From: Dunaliella salina
Lineage: Eukaryota > Chlorophyta > Chlorophyceae > Chlamydomonadales > Dunaliellaceae
DNA length: 19,510 bases
Direction of reading: 5' to 3'
Assembly (NCBI GenBank): GCA_002284615.2
Contig: MU069833.1
Coordinates: forward strand, 50,433-69,942
In this document: positions 6,925 through 15,790 of the stretch, piece after piece
How positions within the stretch are numbered: the stretch's first letter is position 1
How the letters are laid out: every line of letters starts with the position of its first letter
Notes under the pieces: model-generated
The model's database searches: none
The model's input: the letters and a program-made list of their open reading frames with translations, nothing else
Told to the model about the DNA's origin: nothing
Translations under genes and position numbers: made by a program

Positions 6925-7150
6925 ACATATGAGCATTCCGGTCAAGACTTCTTGTGCCATTTTCTCAGTGCTTACTTGGAGAACCTCTGCTTTCCGTGGT
7001 ATTTTGCGCGCTTGTTTCTCAATAGTTGACGCGTTTCTGTTCGCATTTTTTGAAGACTTGTCTAGTTCCAAGTCTGCGTTTCCGCTCAGCTGCCCTTGTA
7101 GGCGGATATAGCAACGTAACATTACCTTACCTTACCTACCCTGGCCGTAA
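6911..7150 (+). mobile_element. 212-bp non-autonomous insertion with 14-bp TSD
   Basis: TATCCTGGCCGTAA at 6911-6924 and TACCCTGGCCGTAA at 7137-7150 flank 212 bp (6925-7136). LINE copy B retains the empty site (TATCCTGGCCGTAACAC at about 9798). The insert starts ACATATGAGCATTCCGGTCA and ends with the shared 3' domain CGCTCAGCTGCCCTTGTAGG, GCGGATATAGCAACGTAAC and a TTACCTTACCTTACC tail. It shows target-site duplication, a simple-repeat tail and an empty homologous site. It matches the last ~210 bp of the second insertion, so it may be a 5'-truncated copy of the same element. Confidence 0.85.
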
Positions 7151-7986
7151 CACTTTGCAGCCCATTCTTATTTTGCGGCACTTGCAGCATGCTGCTCAGG
7201 TCAAGCGTCCTACTCAATCCCCAAGATTGCTTGCAGCGTTTATTGACTTCAAGCAAGCTTATGACACAATTTCCAGGGAAGCTCTTTGGAGGCACCTTCA
7301 GTGCATTCGTATGCCTACATGCTTGTTGAATATCATTATATGTATGCTAATGATGAGTACATCTTGGTGGATGGCAGCAAGCAAGCTTGTGTGCGCCTTC
7401 TTTCTGGAGCTAAGCAAGGCTGCCCGCTTTCCCCCCTGCTGTTTTCCCTGTACATCAATGACGTGGATTGCTCGGCAGAAAATGTGCAAGGGGCAGTTAC
7501 AGGTGCAAGCGACCTCCATGTTATGCATATGCTGTATGCAGACGATCTGTGCCTTACCAGTAACCAGCCTGGTCAGCTCCAGTTGATGTTGGATAGGTTG
7601 CATGCTTATGCTTTGCAGGAAGGATTGGTGATAAACGCTGCCAAGTCTGAGATTGTGCACTTTAATTCCAAGGGCAATAATGTGCCAGTCTTTACTTTAG
7701 GTGGGGCGCATTTGGCTTGTGCAGAGTCTTTCAAATATTTGGGCATGCTGTTCACAAAGCAACGCAACCCTCAGGCTACTGCCGAACACGTGTGCGCTCC
7801 TTTCCTTGGCTGGATGTAGACGGATCAGGCAATTTGCGTCAGAGTACCACTTGACTGACAGGCCGCATAACATGCTCTGGCTAGCTAAAGCATATGCTCT
7901 CCCTGCTAGCATGTATGCTTGTCAAATCTGGGGCACTAGATACATGAAAGAAGGTGCTGAATGGGACTGCCCTTTACAAACTGTGC
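7137..7986 (+). pseudogene. LINE copy A: RT catalytic core
   Basis: After the insertion the protein resumes: RNTLQPILILRHLQHAAQVK, then motif A (AFIDFKQAYDTI, first catalytic Asp). Loss of four bases near 7337 relative to copy B shifts the frame to QGCPLSPLLFSLYINDV (motif B) and MHMLYADDLCLTSNQ (motif C, the intact Tyr-Ala-Asp-Asp box), then GLVINAAKSEIVHFNSKG (motif D) and SFKYLGMLF (thumb). An extra T near 7806 shifts the frame again to CRRIRQFASEYHLTDRP and YACQIWGTRYMKEGAEWD. It ends at the second insertion at 7987. The YADD box is intact here while copy B has CADD. Confidence 0.85.
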
Positions 7987-8861
7987 CCCTCCTCGCAAAT
8001 CCATAGACCAAACCCCCTCTCCAGCACACCCAGCGACAACAGCAGCTCCAGCAGGCCGCAAGCATAACGAGTTCAAGCAACAAAACCACCCTTTCCTGTC
8101 GACAGCAGCAAGAGCACCTGGGCAGCACATGGCAGGTCAAGCAGCAAGCATAGAACAACTGAGCCGAGCTCAAGCACGCCAGGTTGCGCGAAGTATGGGA
8201 CTTTCATATGGGTAGCTGCCCTGAAAGCATGTTCATGGGTAGCTGCCCTGAAAACATGTCCATGGGTAGCTGCCCTGAAAGCATGTCCATGGGCAGCTGC
8301 CCTGAAAGCCTTATAGTGGAAGACCTGGACTGTGGGACGGCAGAGTGACCAATGCAGAGTTACCCAAGGGATCCTTATAGATGGTTTCAACCAAGCTTGT
8401 GAGTGTGGGTTGAGAGGAGCAAACATGAATGCCAGGCATTGCTTAAAATTCAAGTAAGCGTGGAGCTTCCCATGAGCATATGCTCTCAGGCTGTTGCTGC
8501 AGTTCCTTTCATATCATAAAACAATGCAACAGGGTTTTGGAGTTTCGAGGAAACTGTTTGCCAAACATCATGCAAATCTGCATCTGACCATTTCTCTCCT
8601 TGCACTTGGTCTCTGAATATCTGGAGTTTTGAGTCAAACATATGAGCATTCAGGTTAAGACTTCTTGTGCCATTTTCTCAGTGCTTACTTGTGCTTACTT
8701 GGAGAACCTCTGCTTTATGTGGTACTTTGAGCACATGTTCCTCAACAGTTGACATTTCTATACGCATTTTTTTGGAGACTTGTTTAGTTCCAGGTCTGTG
8801 TTTCCGCTCAGCTGCCCTCGTAGGCGGATATAGCGATGTAACCTTACCTTACAAACTATGC
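7974..8861 (+). mobile_element. 862-bp composite insertion with 13-bp TSD
   Basis: TTACAAACTGTGC (7974-7986) and TTACAAACTATGC (8849-8861) flank 7987-8848, and copy B has the uninterrupted site at about 10638. The first part (7987-8205) is open in one frame (Ala/Gln-rich, ARQVARSMGLSYG) and resembles a LINE N-terminal region. It is followed by the same 27-bp minisatellite and a GAAGACCTGGACT block shared with LINE copy A. About 300 bp without coding capacity come next, then the final ~210 bp that match the insert at 6925-7136, ending in the shared 3' domain and TTACC tail. It looks like an internally deleted, non-autonomous derivative of a LINE-type element. Confidence 0.75.
8210..8310 (+). 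repeat. 27-bp minisatellite, second copy
   Basis: Units start at 8210, 8237, 8264 and 8291 and match those at 6186-6284 apart from scattered changes (CATGTCCAT for CACGTCCAT). Here the frame contains stops, so it is not coding. Confidence 0.95.
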
Positions 8862-9761
8862 ACCTGTGTTTACTGGAGCGTTTCCTTGGGGTGAAGCGTA
8901 CCACTCCTAACTGGTCTGTTCTACGGGAATGCGGTCATGAGCCTTTGCAGTTTTATTGGTTCCATGCAGCAGTCAGTATCTACAATGCTTTGCTGCGCAG
9001 CAACAGTACTACACTCCGCAAGGTGCTGCCAGCAGTGCAAGCAGATGTTGACATGAGCAGCATGTCTCGTAAATGTTGGACCTCAAAGTTTTTGACAGCA
9101 TGTAATGGCTTGGACAGGTGCAATGTGTTTATTCAATGTGTGCGTTCAGGGCAGCCAGTAGCACTGAAGGCGCTCATTGTTGATCTGAGAAAAAGGCTAC
9201 GAGGTGTTTGGAATGCGACTGCCTTGGCAAAGCACAGTGAGCGTGTGAACAAATTAGCCAAGTATCATCACTGGGTGGCTCTCCCTTTGAAACCTTTGGC
9301 TGCTCATGGAGCGCCCTTTTCTGTCCCTATGCATTTTCATCTTGATTCAGGCAAGCATATGCTGGAAAACACCGTGCGTTTTCGATTGCATGCACACCCT
9401 AAGAGTTGAGACATCACTTTGGCAGGAGCACACTTCAGTTTGTGATAAACGTGACCTAGGAGGACTTCAAGATGAAAAACATGCTGTGTTCCTTTGTTCT
9501 TGCGGTCCTGTGTGTTCTCTTAGAAGGACTTATGACCATCTCTTTTCTGATTTCCCCTCTGCTCACAGAGTTCTTCAAGACGAGACAGGCGCTTTTTGCT
9601 ACACTCAGGCTAGTTCTGCGGATGTCTTTCATTTCTTACAGGACCAAACTAATGAGACTTATTGTTTTATTTCTAATCTCATGGATACTTTTTCTTTGGA
9701 TGGAACAGTTCATCAGGCCGAGCAGCCAAACAACCTGGCTGAAGGTCAAACCCAATTGTAA
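8849..9761 (+). pseudogene. LINE copy A: C-terminal domain
   Basis: After the second insertion the protein continues: CLLERFLGVKRTTPNWSVLR, ECGHEPLQFYWF and NALLRSNSTTLRKVL, then WNATALAKHSERVNKLAKYH. A frameshift near 9400 leads to ETSLWQEHTSVCDKRDLGGL, QDEKHAVFLCSC and on to the stop at about 9761. The knuckle C-x2-C-x9-H-x6-C seen in copy B is damaged here: the second Cys is Arg (CDKR). The C-terminal CCHC is typical of LINE ORF2 proteins and is thought to help nucleic-acid binding. Confidence 0.8.
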
Positions 9762-9785
9762 CCTTTTGTTACCTTTACATCGCTT

Positions 9786-11548
9786 TCTATCGGTTTCTAT
9801 CCTGGCCGTAACACTCTGCAGCCCATCTTTATTTTGCGGCACTTGCAGCATGCTGCTCAGGTCAAGCGTCCTAATCGATCCCCAAGATTGCATGCGGCAT
9901 TTATTGACTTTAAGCAAGCTTCCGACACAATTCCCAGGGAAGCTCTTTGGAGGCACCTTCAGTGCATTTGTATGCCTACATGCCTGTTGAATATCATTAA
10001 GAACATGTATGCTAATGACGAGTACATCTTGGTGGATGGCACCAAGCAAGCTCGTGTGCGCCCTCTTTTTGGAGTTAAGCAAGGCTGCCCGCTTTCCCCC
10101 CTGCTGTTTTCCCTGTACATCAATGATGTGGATTGCGTGGCAGAAAATGTGCAAGGGGCAGTTACAGGTGCAAGCGATCTCCATGTTATGCATATGCTGT
10201 GTGCAGACGACCTGTGCCTTACCAGTAACCAGCCTGGTCAGCTCCAGTCGATGTTGGATAGGTTGCACGCTTATGCTCGGCGGAAAGGATTGGTGATAAA
10301 TGCTGCCAAGTCTGAGATTGTGCATTTTAATTCTAAGGGCAATAATGTGCCAGTCTTTACTTTAGGTGGAGCGTGCTTGGCTTGTGTTGAGTCTTTCAAA
10401 TATTTGGGCATGCTGTTCACAAAGCAGCGCAACCCGCAGGCCACTGCCGAACACATGTGCGCTCCTTTCCTGGCTGGATGTAGACGGATCAGGCAGTTTG
10501 CGTCAGAGTACCACTTGACTGACAGGCCGCATACCATGCTCTGGCTGGCTAAAGCATATGCTCTCCCTGCTAGCATGTATGCTTGTCAAATCTGGGGCAC
10601 TAGATACATGAAAGAAGGTGCTGAATGGGACTGCCCTTTACAAACTGTGCACCTGTGCTTATTGAAGCGCTTCCTTGGGGTGAAGCGTACCACTCCTAAC
10701 TGGTCTGTTCTACGGGAATGTGGTCATGAGCCTTTGCAGTTTTATTGGTTCCGTGCAGCAGTCAGGTTCTACAATGCTTTGCTGCGCAGCAACAGTACTA
10801 CACTGCGCAAGGTGCTGCAAGCAGATGTTGACATGAGCTGTATATCTTGTAAATGTTGGATCTCAGAGTTTTTGGCAGCATGTAACGGCTTGGACAGGTG
10901 CAATATGTTTTATTCAATGTGTGCGTTCAGGGCAGCCAGTAGCACTGAAGGAGTTCCTTGTTGATCTGAGAAGAAGGCTGCGAGGTGTTTGGAATGCGGC
11001 TGCCTTGGCAGAGCACAATGAGCGTGTGAACAAATTAGCCAAGTATCATCACTGGGTGGCTCTCCCTTTGAAGCCTTTGGCTGCTCATGGAGCGCCCTTT
11101 TCTGTCCCTAGGTATTTGCATCTTGATTTAGGCAAGCATTTGCTGAGAAACATCGCACGCTTTCGATTGCATGCACACACCCTAAGAGCTGAGACATCAC
11201 TTTGGCAGGAGCACACTTCAGTATGTGATAAATGTGACCTAGCAGGACTTCAAGATGAAAAACATGCTGTGTTCCTACGTTCCTGCAGTCCTGTGTGTTC
11301 TCTTAGAAGGACATATGAACATATCTTTTCTGATTTCCCCTCTGCTCACAGAGTTCTTCATGACGAGACAGGCGCTTTTTGCTACATTCAGGCTAGTTCT
11401 GAGGATGTCTTTCATTTCTTACAGGACCAAACTAATGAGACTTATTGTTTTATTTCTAATCTCATGGATATTTATTCTTTGGATGGAACAGTTCATCAGG
11501 CCGAGCAGCCAAACAACCTGGCTGAAGGTCAAACCCAATTGTAACCTT
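9786..11548 (+). mobile_element. LINE copy B, 5'-truncated, tandem to copy A
   Basis: It starts inside the RT domain at GGTTTCTATCCTGGCCGTAA, directly after the 3' end of copy A, in the same orientation. It is uninterrupted by the two insertions present in copy A, so it serves as the empty-site reference. Identity with copy A is high by eye (about 95% in many blocks). Direct abutment of a truncated copy on a full 3' end suggests either insertion at the end of copy A or unequal recombination. Confidence 0.85.
9790..11544 (+). pseudogene. LINE copy B reverse transcriptase/CCHC ORF
   Basis: One long frame runs from about 9790 to 10964: GFYPGRNTLQPIFILRHLQH, motif A AFIDFKQASDTIPREALW, YANDEYILVDGTKQARVRPL, motif B QGCPLSPLLFSLYINDVD, motif C MHMLCADDLCLTSNQ, motif D GLVINAAKSEIVHFNSKG. 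An extra T in the GTTTTATT run near 10905 shifts the frame to RSGQPVALKEFLVDLRRRLR and on to the CCHC knuckle (C-D-K-C, then DEKH, then C, about 11225-11285), ending at 11544. One base change in motif C turns YADD into CADD, which would impair catalysis. Only the single frameshift otherwise breaks it, so it is younger or better preserved than copy A. Confidence 0.85.
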
Positions 11549-11613
11549 GTTACCTTTACATCGCTTTACCCGCCTACAAGGGCAGCTGAGCGGAGACATA
11601 GAGGCCTGTAACC
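11549..11613 (-). mobile_element. Shared 3' domain in reverse at LINE end
   Basis: GTTACCTTTACATCGCTTTA, then CCCGCCTACAAGGGCAGCTG, then AGCGGAGACATAGAGGCCTG and TAACCAGACC. It matches the 70-bp unit at 3936-4005 in the same strand orientation. The 3' end of LINE copy A starts the same way (TTGTTACCTTTACATCGCTT at 9766-9785) before being cut, so this domain belonged to the 3' region of the LINE family before copy B arose. Confidence 0.7.
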
Positions 11614-12285
11614 AGACCAGTTCAAGCAAAAAAATGAAAGCAGCAAAATATTAGAAGATCCCACACTGTGATGGCATCGAGTAAACGGAAATGGTGCAGG
11701 ATCACCAAATCAAAGTCATACACCTGGACAAAAAGGTGGAGATTCTTCTTTTGGCGATTATGTAAGAGGTATTGGAGGTGGTGGAGGTGGTACACGAGAC
11801 CACCATCCGACTACAGGGGGATCAGGTGGTGGTGCACGAAGTGAACGTGAAAAGCTGATGGGAGCTGAGCTTACCCGATGTGGAATATTCCATTTTTTTT
11901 TGTGCTTTCATTTTTTGCAATCTGTTTGTGCCAGGCGTCAGTGTTGCCTCTTGGCCCAATCCTTCATGCATGCTGGCTATTCTCTGGCATTTACCTTCTT
12001 CTTTGTAATGGTCCAGCCTAGCAGTCAGGTACTTGCAGCAAGCTTCTCTGGTGGAAACAAAGTTCACTGCCTGCATGGGTTTTCCTTCTTCTTCCTTCTA
12101 CTTCTTTCCTCTTTACTCTCACCCTTTTATGTAGGTGTGAGGCATCCTTCAAGGGTGCTTCAAGGCTTGAAACACTTGCTGACACTCCTGATGATTGATT
12201 GAATTGATGATTGGCCCCTGACAGAATGCCACAATATTACAGAACCTCAATATCCATACACGATTTAAACCTTGCGACTTATGTA
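11614..12285. other. Unassigned region with Gly-rich open segment
   Basis: A plus-strand frame is open from about 11686 to 12202. It begins GNGAGSPNQSHTPGQKGGDS, passes through GIGGGGGGTRDHHPTTGGSG and SEREKLMGAELTRCG, then becomes Phe/Leu-rich and reads as non-coding AT-rich DNA. Third positions in the Gly-rich part are A/T-rich, unlike the split gene at 1-2419, so if coding it is of different origin, perhaps a retroelement gag-like remnant. I do not recognise it. Confidence 0.25.

Positions 12286-12287
<2 letters not shown>

Positions 12288-12367
<80 letters not shown>
12288..12367. repeat. (CA)n microsatellite
   Basis: An uninterrupted run of about 39 CA units. No gene spans it; the minus-strand Val/Cys-repeat frame is an artefact. 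Confidence 0.97.
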
Positions 12368-12369
<2 letters not shown>

Positions 12370-13059
12370 TGAAAATACATGAGTTCACAAGTACACCATT
12401 CCAGCGCAACCAGGTAACGTGTAGCTTGTCACAAGGAGATGCAGGAAATGTCATCCGTCAACGTCACCAACATCCTCAGATTCAATGGCCCAATGTGCAA
12501 GTGTTCCATCACCTGTTCCAAGCCATAGGGCACATACATACACAGAAGCGAACAGCAAATAAGAATACAGACAGGCCGGCTGCTCATTTAAAACAGGCTC
12601 ACATTTGAAAAGGCCGGCTGCTCATTTATTTGCAAGGCAAAGGAGGAAACAGAAGATCCATTCGACATCTCGGGTGTTTAGATGTAGCACTCATTCAGAA
12701 GAGTGTATGAGGGCACAGATGAGGGCATTTATGGGAAGTAAATGAACAACTCCAGGGGGAGGACTTGCCGCATGCCAGCCAGGAAAAATCCGTTCAGTGG
12801 AGTGCATGCACACTCACAAAGCCACACTGACCAGAGGCCCTGAGCCTGCTCACAGGGAGAGACTGCGGCAGAGGCAGCACTTCCATCCAGGTGACTTAGG
12901 TGAGTGCAGGAGGGAGTAAGTACAGGAGGAGGTATATCAATGCACAAGCACATAAGGCACAGCCACGCGGATGAGCTTCCGCAGCAGCTGGAATGGTTCC
13001 CGTTTTTCCCAAATTCTTGTGAGCACTGCATGCTCACAACCTGCATCCGGAAGCACTAA
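12368..13059. other. No gene recognised; one short direct repeat
   Basis: AGGCCGGCTGCTCATTTA occurs at 12573-12590 and again at 12611-12628. Open frames here are short and without recognisable domains. Confidence 0.4.
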
Positions 13060-13610
13060 GAGTTCCCACAACGACAAGACGCCAGTTACGAATTTGCATC
13101 AGACACAGCCTCATATGCCATCAGGTACCTTCAGTGCCACGCCTTTGTAGGAGCTCTGGGCACTGAAGGCACCCAATGCTTCCCGCAACAGCAAGATGCC
13201 ATTCAAGTGTAAGCACGAGCAATCGCCTCTGCCATCAGGAACCTTCAGCGTCGTGTCAACCAGGAGGTGGGGGGTTCGACCTGCTCGGATGCCCTCGTAG
13301 GCGCACGTATACGAGCGGCAACACTTCCTTCCTTTAGCGTCGTGCCACTGTAGGAGCTCTGGGCACTGGAGGCACCCAAGGCTTCCCGCAACGGCAAGAC
13401 GCCATTCAAGTACAAGCATGAGCAATCGCCTCATGCCATCAGGAACCTCCAGCGTCGTGCCACTTCAGGAGCTCTGAGCGTTGCAGGCAGACACAGCTTC
13501 CCACAACAATAAGATACCATTCATAGAGAAGCATGAGTACTTGCCTCATTCCACTAGGAACCTTTGTCCATTCGCCACTCCAAAAGGTTTCAGGCACTGA
13601 AGGTGCACCA
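13060..13610. repeat. Degenerate ~114-bp tandem array
   Basis: Units contain GCCATCAGGAACCTTCAGCG, TAGGAGCTCTGGGCACTG, CACCCAAKGCTTCCCGCAAC and GCAAGAYGCCATTCAAGT. Unit starts at 13117, 13231 and 13435 are clear, with weaker copies before 13117 and after 13545. The 13231 unit carries an insertion of about 77 bp (13259-13335). Short open frames on the minus strand repeat the same peptide block (CLQCPELLQWHDA) only because of the tandem structure. Confidence 0.8.
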
Positions 13611-13721
13611 GGCCTGTGCATCACGCCTCCAACAGCCTACCACCACGCCTTGCAACACAGGGACACTGCACCCCAACCAATTTTCAATCACTGTTGGTTT
13701 GGTGCGCTTTCGGTCTTGCAG

Positions 13722-13850
13722 ATTTGCACCCAGGTCGGCACCACGGCCTGGAGCCTTCGACGGGCGGTCCCCTGCCCCATGCCGTCCTGCTACCTTGTAC
13801 TATGCCCTTGTGTGGCTATGTACCCTACGATATGAGCACTGTGCCCCAGG
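13722..13850 (+). CDS. Putative exon of unknown protein
   Basis: The acceptor TTCGGTCTTGCAG ends at 13721 and the donor CCCAGG|GTGAGC lies at 13850/13851. The frame gives LHPGRHHGLEPSTGGPLPHA, then VLLPCTMPLCGYVPYDMSTV and PQ. It joins in phase to the next exon proposed at 13961. The peptide matches no family I know. Both splice sites fit and the frame looks protein-like, but upstream exons are not identified and the start is unknown. Confidence 0.3.
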
Positions 13851-13960
13851 GTGAGCAAAAGTCATGCATGGGTCCCACCACAGGGACTCCCAACCCTTCC
13901 TTCTTTTCTACACTTTCACACGGAGAGCCACAGCGAGAGCGTCCCCTCCGGCTGTCCCAG

Positions 13961-14246
13961 CAAGCCCAGCAGATCTGCCATGGCACTCGCAGCACGCAGG
14001 CCTGCCTCCTCCTGCTCATGCAGCAGCAGCAACGCCTCAAGCAAACTCGCTTTTTGTGCCGCAGCTCGGCCATCCTGGCAGGCGCAGCCACGCAACTCTG
14101 ACCTCGCTCTTTCCTTCCTCGTTAATGAACTCAGGGGCCAAGTCGCCACCCCAAGCTCTGCAGGATGCAGCACAACACACACAATTCAGCCATGTTGTGG
14201 ATCCAGATCCGCTGCCTTCCTTCTTCCAAAGCCCCCTGGAAGCCTG
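13961..14246 (+). CDS. Putative terminal exon of unknown protein
   Basis: With the acceptor CCGGCTGTCCCAG ending at 13960, the reading frame gives SPADLPWHSQHAGLPPPAHA, then NSLFVPQLGHPGRRSHATLT, SLFPSSLMNSGAKSPPQALQ and DPDPLPSFFQSPLEA, with a stop at 14244-14246. It is Pro/Ser/His-rich and probably disordered. The intron between it and the exon at 13722-13850 would be 110 bp, a plausible size here. A competing longer frame (13851-14561) runs over the same DNA and is Cys/Gly-rich; I prefer this one because its composition looks more natural. Confidence 0.3.
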
Positions 14247-14557
14247 ACTTTGTGCGACGCCCTGCTCATGGCTTGTCTCGGGAAGGGCGGGCTGGCAGCG
14301 CCCCTCTTGAGCACCAGGCTCCTTTGGGGGCAGGCAGCATTGCCGTTTCAGGCCGTCTCCCCCACCATGTTTGCAGGGTGCGGCTGCGGGGGCGATGGGT
14401 GCTGCGTGGGTGCGCGCGAAAAGAGGCGCGACCAATACGACGCGAGCCCACCACCCAAGCCCTTGGCAGCCGTGGCTGTGCTGCTGGTAGCGTTGTTTGG
14501 GGGGTTCGTGGTGGTGGCGGGTGCGCAGACTCCCACGCTGTGCTGCTGCTGTAAAGG
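14247..14557. other. GC-rich interval, coding status unclear
   Basis: All three plus frames are open in part. One contains a hydrophobic run (AVAVLLVALFGGFVVVAGA, about 14465-14525) that could be a membrane segment, but with no supported start or exon partner. Left unassigned. Confidence 0.25.
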
Positions 14558-14998
14558 GTGAGCATGGCTTCCGCTGCTGCTTTGCCTTGCCGGAGGTCTT
14601 GCCTCAGGCCCCCTGGCATTCCTGGTAAGACCATCGCGAGAAGAACCCCGGGCCAAGGGGTTACCCTTCCCACTTTGGTGGCTGCTGCTGCTGCCGCCCC
14701 TGCTCACCAGCTCCACATCTGCAGGGAACGAGTTGTGGGTGGGAAAAAGCCATTATTTGGTGAGACCCCCGCCAAGAAACCCGCCACTTCAGCTCCTGCA
14801 CACCAGCACCACATCTGCAGGAATTCCAGTTGCAGGCGGGGAAAGCCATTTGTGGAGGAGCCTGCCACTGCGGCTCCTGCACACCAGCACCACATCTGCA
14901 GGTTACCAATTGCAGGTGGGGAAAAGCCATTAGTGGAGGCGCCTGCCAAGGAGGCCGCCACTGCGGCTCCTGCACACCAGCACCACATCTGCAGGTAA
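14558..14998 (+). CDS. Putative repeat-bearing protein segment
   Basis: The frame from 14558 contains repeats built around APAHQHHICR followed by a VGGKKPLF-like and PAKKPAT-like block; units start at about 14698, 14797, 14878 and 14971. Spacings of 81 and 93 bases keep the frame, and the amino-acid pattern is kept while DNA drifts, which suggests past coding selection. The frame stops at TAA (14996-14998), where earlier units have TTA. Beyond the stop the same frame goes on as PTEGGIKPSVKKPGYKPAAA to a TGA at about 15107. CAG|GTAACC at that point could also be a splice donor. Function unknown; the start codon is uncertain and the segment may belong to the gene at 13722-14246. Confidence 0.3.
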   Translation: MSMASAAALPCRRSCLRPPGIPGKTIARRTPGQGVTLPTLVAAAAAAPAHQLHICRERVVGGKKPLFGETPAKKPATSAPAHQHHICRNSSCRRGKPFVEEPATAAPAHQHHICRLPIAGGEKPLVEAPAKEAATAAPAHQHHICR

Positions 14999-15035
14999 CC
15001 AACTGAAGGTGGGATCAAGCCATCAGTCAAGAAAC
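14698..15035 (+). repeat. In-frame 81-99 bp imperfect tandem repeat
   Basis: Four units carry CCTGCACACCAGCACCACAT followed by CTGCAGG, a GGTGGGGAAAAGCCATT-type block and a GCCTGCCAAGGAGGCCGCCA-type block. The first unit is the most diverged. Confidence 0.85.
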
Positions 15036-15099
15036 CTGGCTACAAACCTGCCGCTGCCGCCCCAGCTGCTGGTGCTGGTGACTCATGGGGCAGCAGGAG

Positions 15100-15540
15100 C
15101 TGACTGCACTAACCCTATCTCACGAAATTGCCTCGCACAATTGAATCCAAGCGCTGCACTCGAATGGCTTCGATTTTTGAACGAGCACAAAAAATCATGG
15201 GTTGCCCCCCCTTCACCCCCTCCCCCAAGGAGAAAAGGCAGAGCGCTACCTTGTGCAAGGTGCTACCACCCTACAGCAATCCCAACCCCCCAACACAGCT
15301 GCCTTGCACATATGCGCAATCTTGCCTTGCGCAGCTGCCTTGCACAGCTGCTTTGCACACATGGGCAATTTCGCCTAGCACAGCTACCTCAATTTGACCT
15401 GAGAGCACAACTGCTTTGCTTGCACCTATGAGCACGAGGCGCTGCCTTGAAGGGCTGATTGTCAACACCTCTGCTGACCATCGAAAGGTGCCCAGGTGCG
15501 GGCACATCCACAGTGGTGTGCACTGAGCACTTGGGCTGCG
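15100..15540. other. No gene recognised; short CAGCTGCCTTGCACA repeats
   Basis: At 15296-15400 the block CAGCTGCCTTGCACA recurs with GCGCAATCTTGCC/GGGCAATTTCGCC spacers. Open frames are short and overlap this repetition. Confidence 0.4.
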
Positions 15541-15542
15541 TT

Positions 15543-15718
15543 ACGGTTGACACCGACAAGGTAACGATTTCCTTCATTTCTCCTTGACGGTTGACACCGA
15601 CAAGGTAACGATTTCCTTCATTTTTCCTTGACGGTTGACACCGACAAGGTAACGATTTCCTCCATTTTTCCTTGACGGTTGACACCGACAAGGTAACGAT
15701 TTCCTTCATTTTTGAGGA
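15543..15718. repeat. 44-bp tandem repeat, four copies
   Basis: Units begin ACGGTTGACACCGACAAGGT at 15543, 15587, 15631 and 15675 and continue AACGATTTCCTTCATTTTTC. Near-perfect conservation suggests recent expansion. Confidence 0.97.
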
Positions 15719-15790
15719 GTGAAGTCAAGACCACTCACGGCGTGTGGGGTGTGGACAGGCTGCTGCCTAGGGACTGATGAAAATGCCTAG

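Larger units (their letters stand above)
6105..9785 (+). mobile_element. LINE copy A (non-LTR retrotransposon), interrupted
   Basis: A non-LTR element with, in order, a 27-bp minisatellite near the 5' end, an RT domain and a C-terminal zinc knuckle. It is interrupted by two insertions (6925-7136 and 7987-8848), each bounded by 13-14 bp direct repeats of LINE sequence. No upstream endonuclease domain is visible, so the 5' end is either truncated or lies in unrecognised sequence; the left border near 6105 is approximate. The right end (TTGTTACCTTTACATCGCTT at about 9766-9785) runs straight into LINE copy B. Several frameshifts make it inactive. Confidence 0.8.

Noticed and set aside
7922..8173. 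Minus-strand Cys-rich frames
   Set aside because: Antisense to the LINE C-terminal region and the insertion; no independent support.
12149..12454. Minus-strand frame with a (CV)n run
   Set aside because: Produced by the (CA)n microsatellite at 12288-12367.
13111..13624. Minus-strand protein with CLQCPELLQWHDA repeats
   Set aside because: The peptide repeat follows the ~114-bp DNA repeat, with frames breaking between units; no splice sites link them.
13851..14561. Single 236-codon plus-strand frame
   Set aside because: Cys/Gly/Ala-rich composition and lack of a supported start; the alternative spliced frame ending at 14246 looks more natural, though neither is certain.
15389..15709. Minus-strand frame with repeated EIVTLSVSTV/CRCQPSRKNEG peptides
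   Set aside because: The 44-bp period is not a multiple of three, so the peptide repeats are three frames of one minisatellite, not a repeat protein.
15543..15718. CRISPR-like array or bacterial promoters (TTGACA in each unit)
   Set aside because: The units are contiguous without spacers, and the surrounding DNA is eukaryotic with introns.
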